Source: an uncultured Clostridia bacterium (GTDB lineage: Bacteria; Bacillota; Clostridia; Peptostreptococcales; Anaerovoracaceae). Taken from it: a DNA stretch of 5,346 nucleotides. The stretch covers positions 1-5,346 of the forward strand of contig CAKQWL010000059.1 of NCBI GenBank assembly GCA_934278965.1, written 5' to 3'. The position numbers and the translations under genes are program-made. Positions 5,160 through 5,346 of this stretch are shown in pieces; within the stretch, counting starts at the first letter, position 1; every line of letters starts with the position of its first letter. The notes under the pieces were generated by a model. The model was not told where the DNA came from. It ran no database searches and saw only the letters and a program-made list of their open reading frames with translations.

Positions 5160-5208
5160 ATCTCTCAAAGCGACATAAGATATAAAAATACGATTGGAGG
5201 AAACAGAA

Positions 5209-5346
5209 ATGGAATACACCTATTTTCCAAGCGGTGTCTGTTCAAAAAAAATTGACATTGAGCTGGAGGGAGATATTGTGAAAAATGTCCGCTTTCACGG
5301 CGGATGCAACGGTAATCTGAAAGCTATTTCCAAGCTGGTACAGGGA
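5209..5346 (+). CDS. TSCPD-domain small protein (TIGR03905-like, four-cysteine), 5' part
   Basis: The first 46 codons run off the right edge. The start MEYTYFPSGVCSKKIDIELE and the segment VKNVRFHGGCNGNLKAISKLVQG match the small (about 80-residue) TSCPD-domain family TIGR03905, relatives of the C-terminal zinc-type tail of class II ribonucleotide reductases. Cys11 and Cys33 are the first two of the four conserved cysteines; the C-terminal cysteine pair, including the TSCPD motif, would lie beyond the window. Metal binding is inferred from the cysteines and the physiological role of the family is unknown to me. The start is secure: GGAGG lies 8 bases before the ATG and an extended -10 promoter lies upstream. 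It is orientated divergently from the LysR operon, but the long gene-free region between makes shared control doubtful. Confidence 0.85.
   Translation, partial: MEYTYFPSGVCSKKIDIELEGDIVKNVRFHGGCNGNLKAISKLVQG

Overview
The window reads as a chromosomal segment from a Clostridia-type Firmicute with roughly 50% GC in its genes. This rests on strong GGAGG-type ribosome binding sites, TTG and GTG starts, extended -10 promoters, a ProX-type tRNA-editing protein, an RNase HI with an inserted segment, and the start of a small four-cysteine TSCPD-domain protein. The genus cannot be fixed from this sequence. No phage, IS, CRISPR, tRNA or rRNA genes were seen.

Layout, left to right: (1) 1-516, minus strand: a secreted protein of unknown function, cut by the window edge. 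Its promoter carries four helically phased 11-bp TGTAA-type repeats ending 5 bp before a TATACT -10, which looks like a PhoP/PhoB-type (OmpR-family) activator array. (2) A strong bidirectional hairpin terminator (657-698) separates it from an MFS transporter (802-2067, minus). (3) 2298-2858, plus: an RNase HI with about 30 extra residues before the last catalytic aspartate; the short intergenic regions on both sides are full of small imperfect direct repeats. (4) 2960-4353, minus: a two-gene operon of a LysR-type regulator followed, with a 4-bp ATGA overlap, by a ProX/YbaK-type aminoacyl-tRNA deacylase. It is driven by a near-consensus sigma-A promoter at 4383-4411. (5) 4412-5150: about 700 bases with no credible gene, split into an AT/pyrimidine-rich half with nested direct and inverted repeats (4538-4740) and a very GC-rich half (about 68% GC over 4801-5100 by hand count) with an imperfect tandem repeat inside a 13-bp all-GC inverted repeat. 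(6) 5209-5346, plus: the first 46 residues of a TSCPD-domain protein with its own extended -10 promoter.

The genes do not form one pathway. The clearest functional unit is the LysR-deacylase operon, where a dedicated regulator appears to be translationally coupled to a tRNA quality-control enzyme. The most unusual items are the phased-repeat promoter of the secreted protein gene and the structured gene-free region. No demonstrably new system is visible, but the 4412-5120 region and the phased promoter deserve follow-up.
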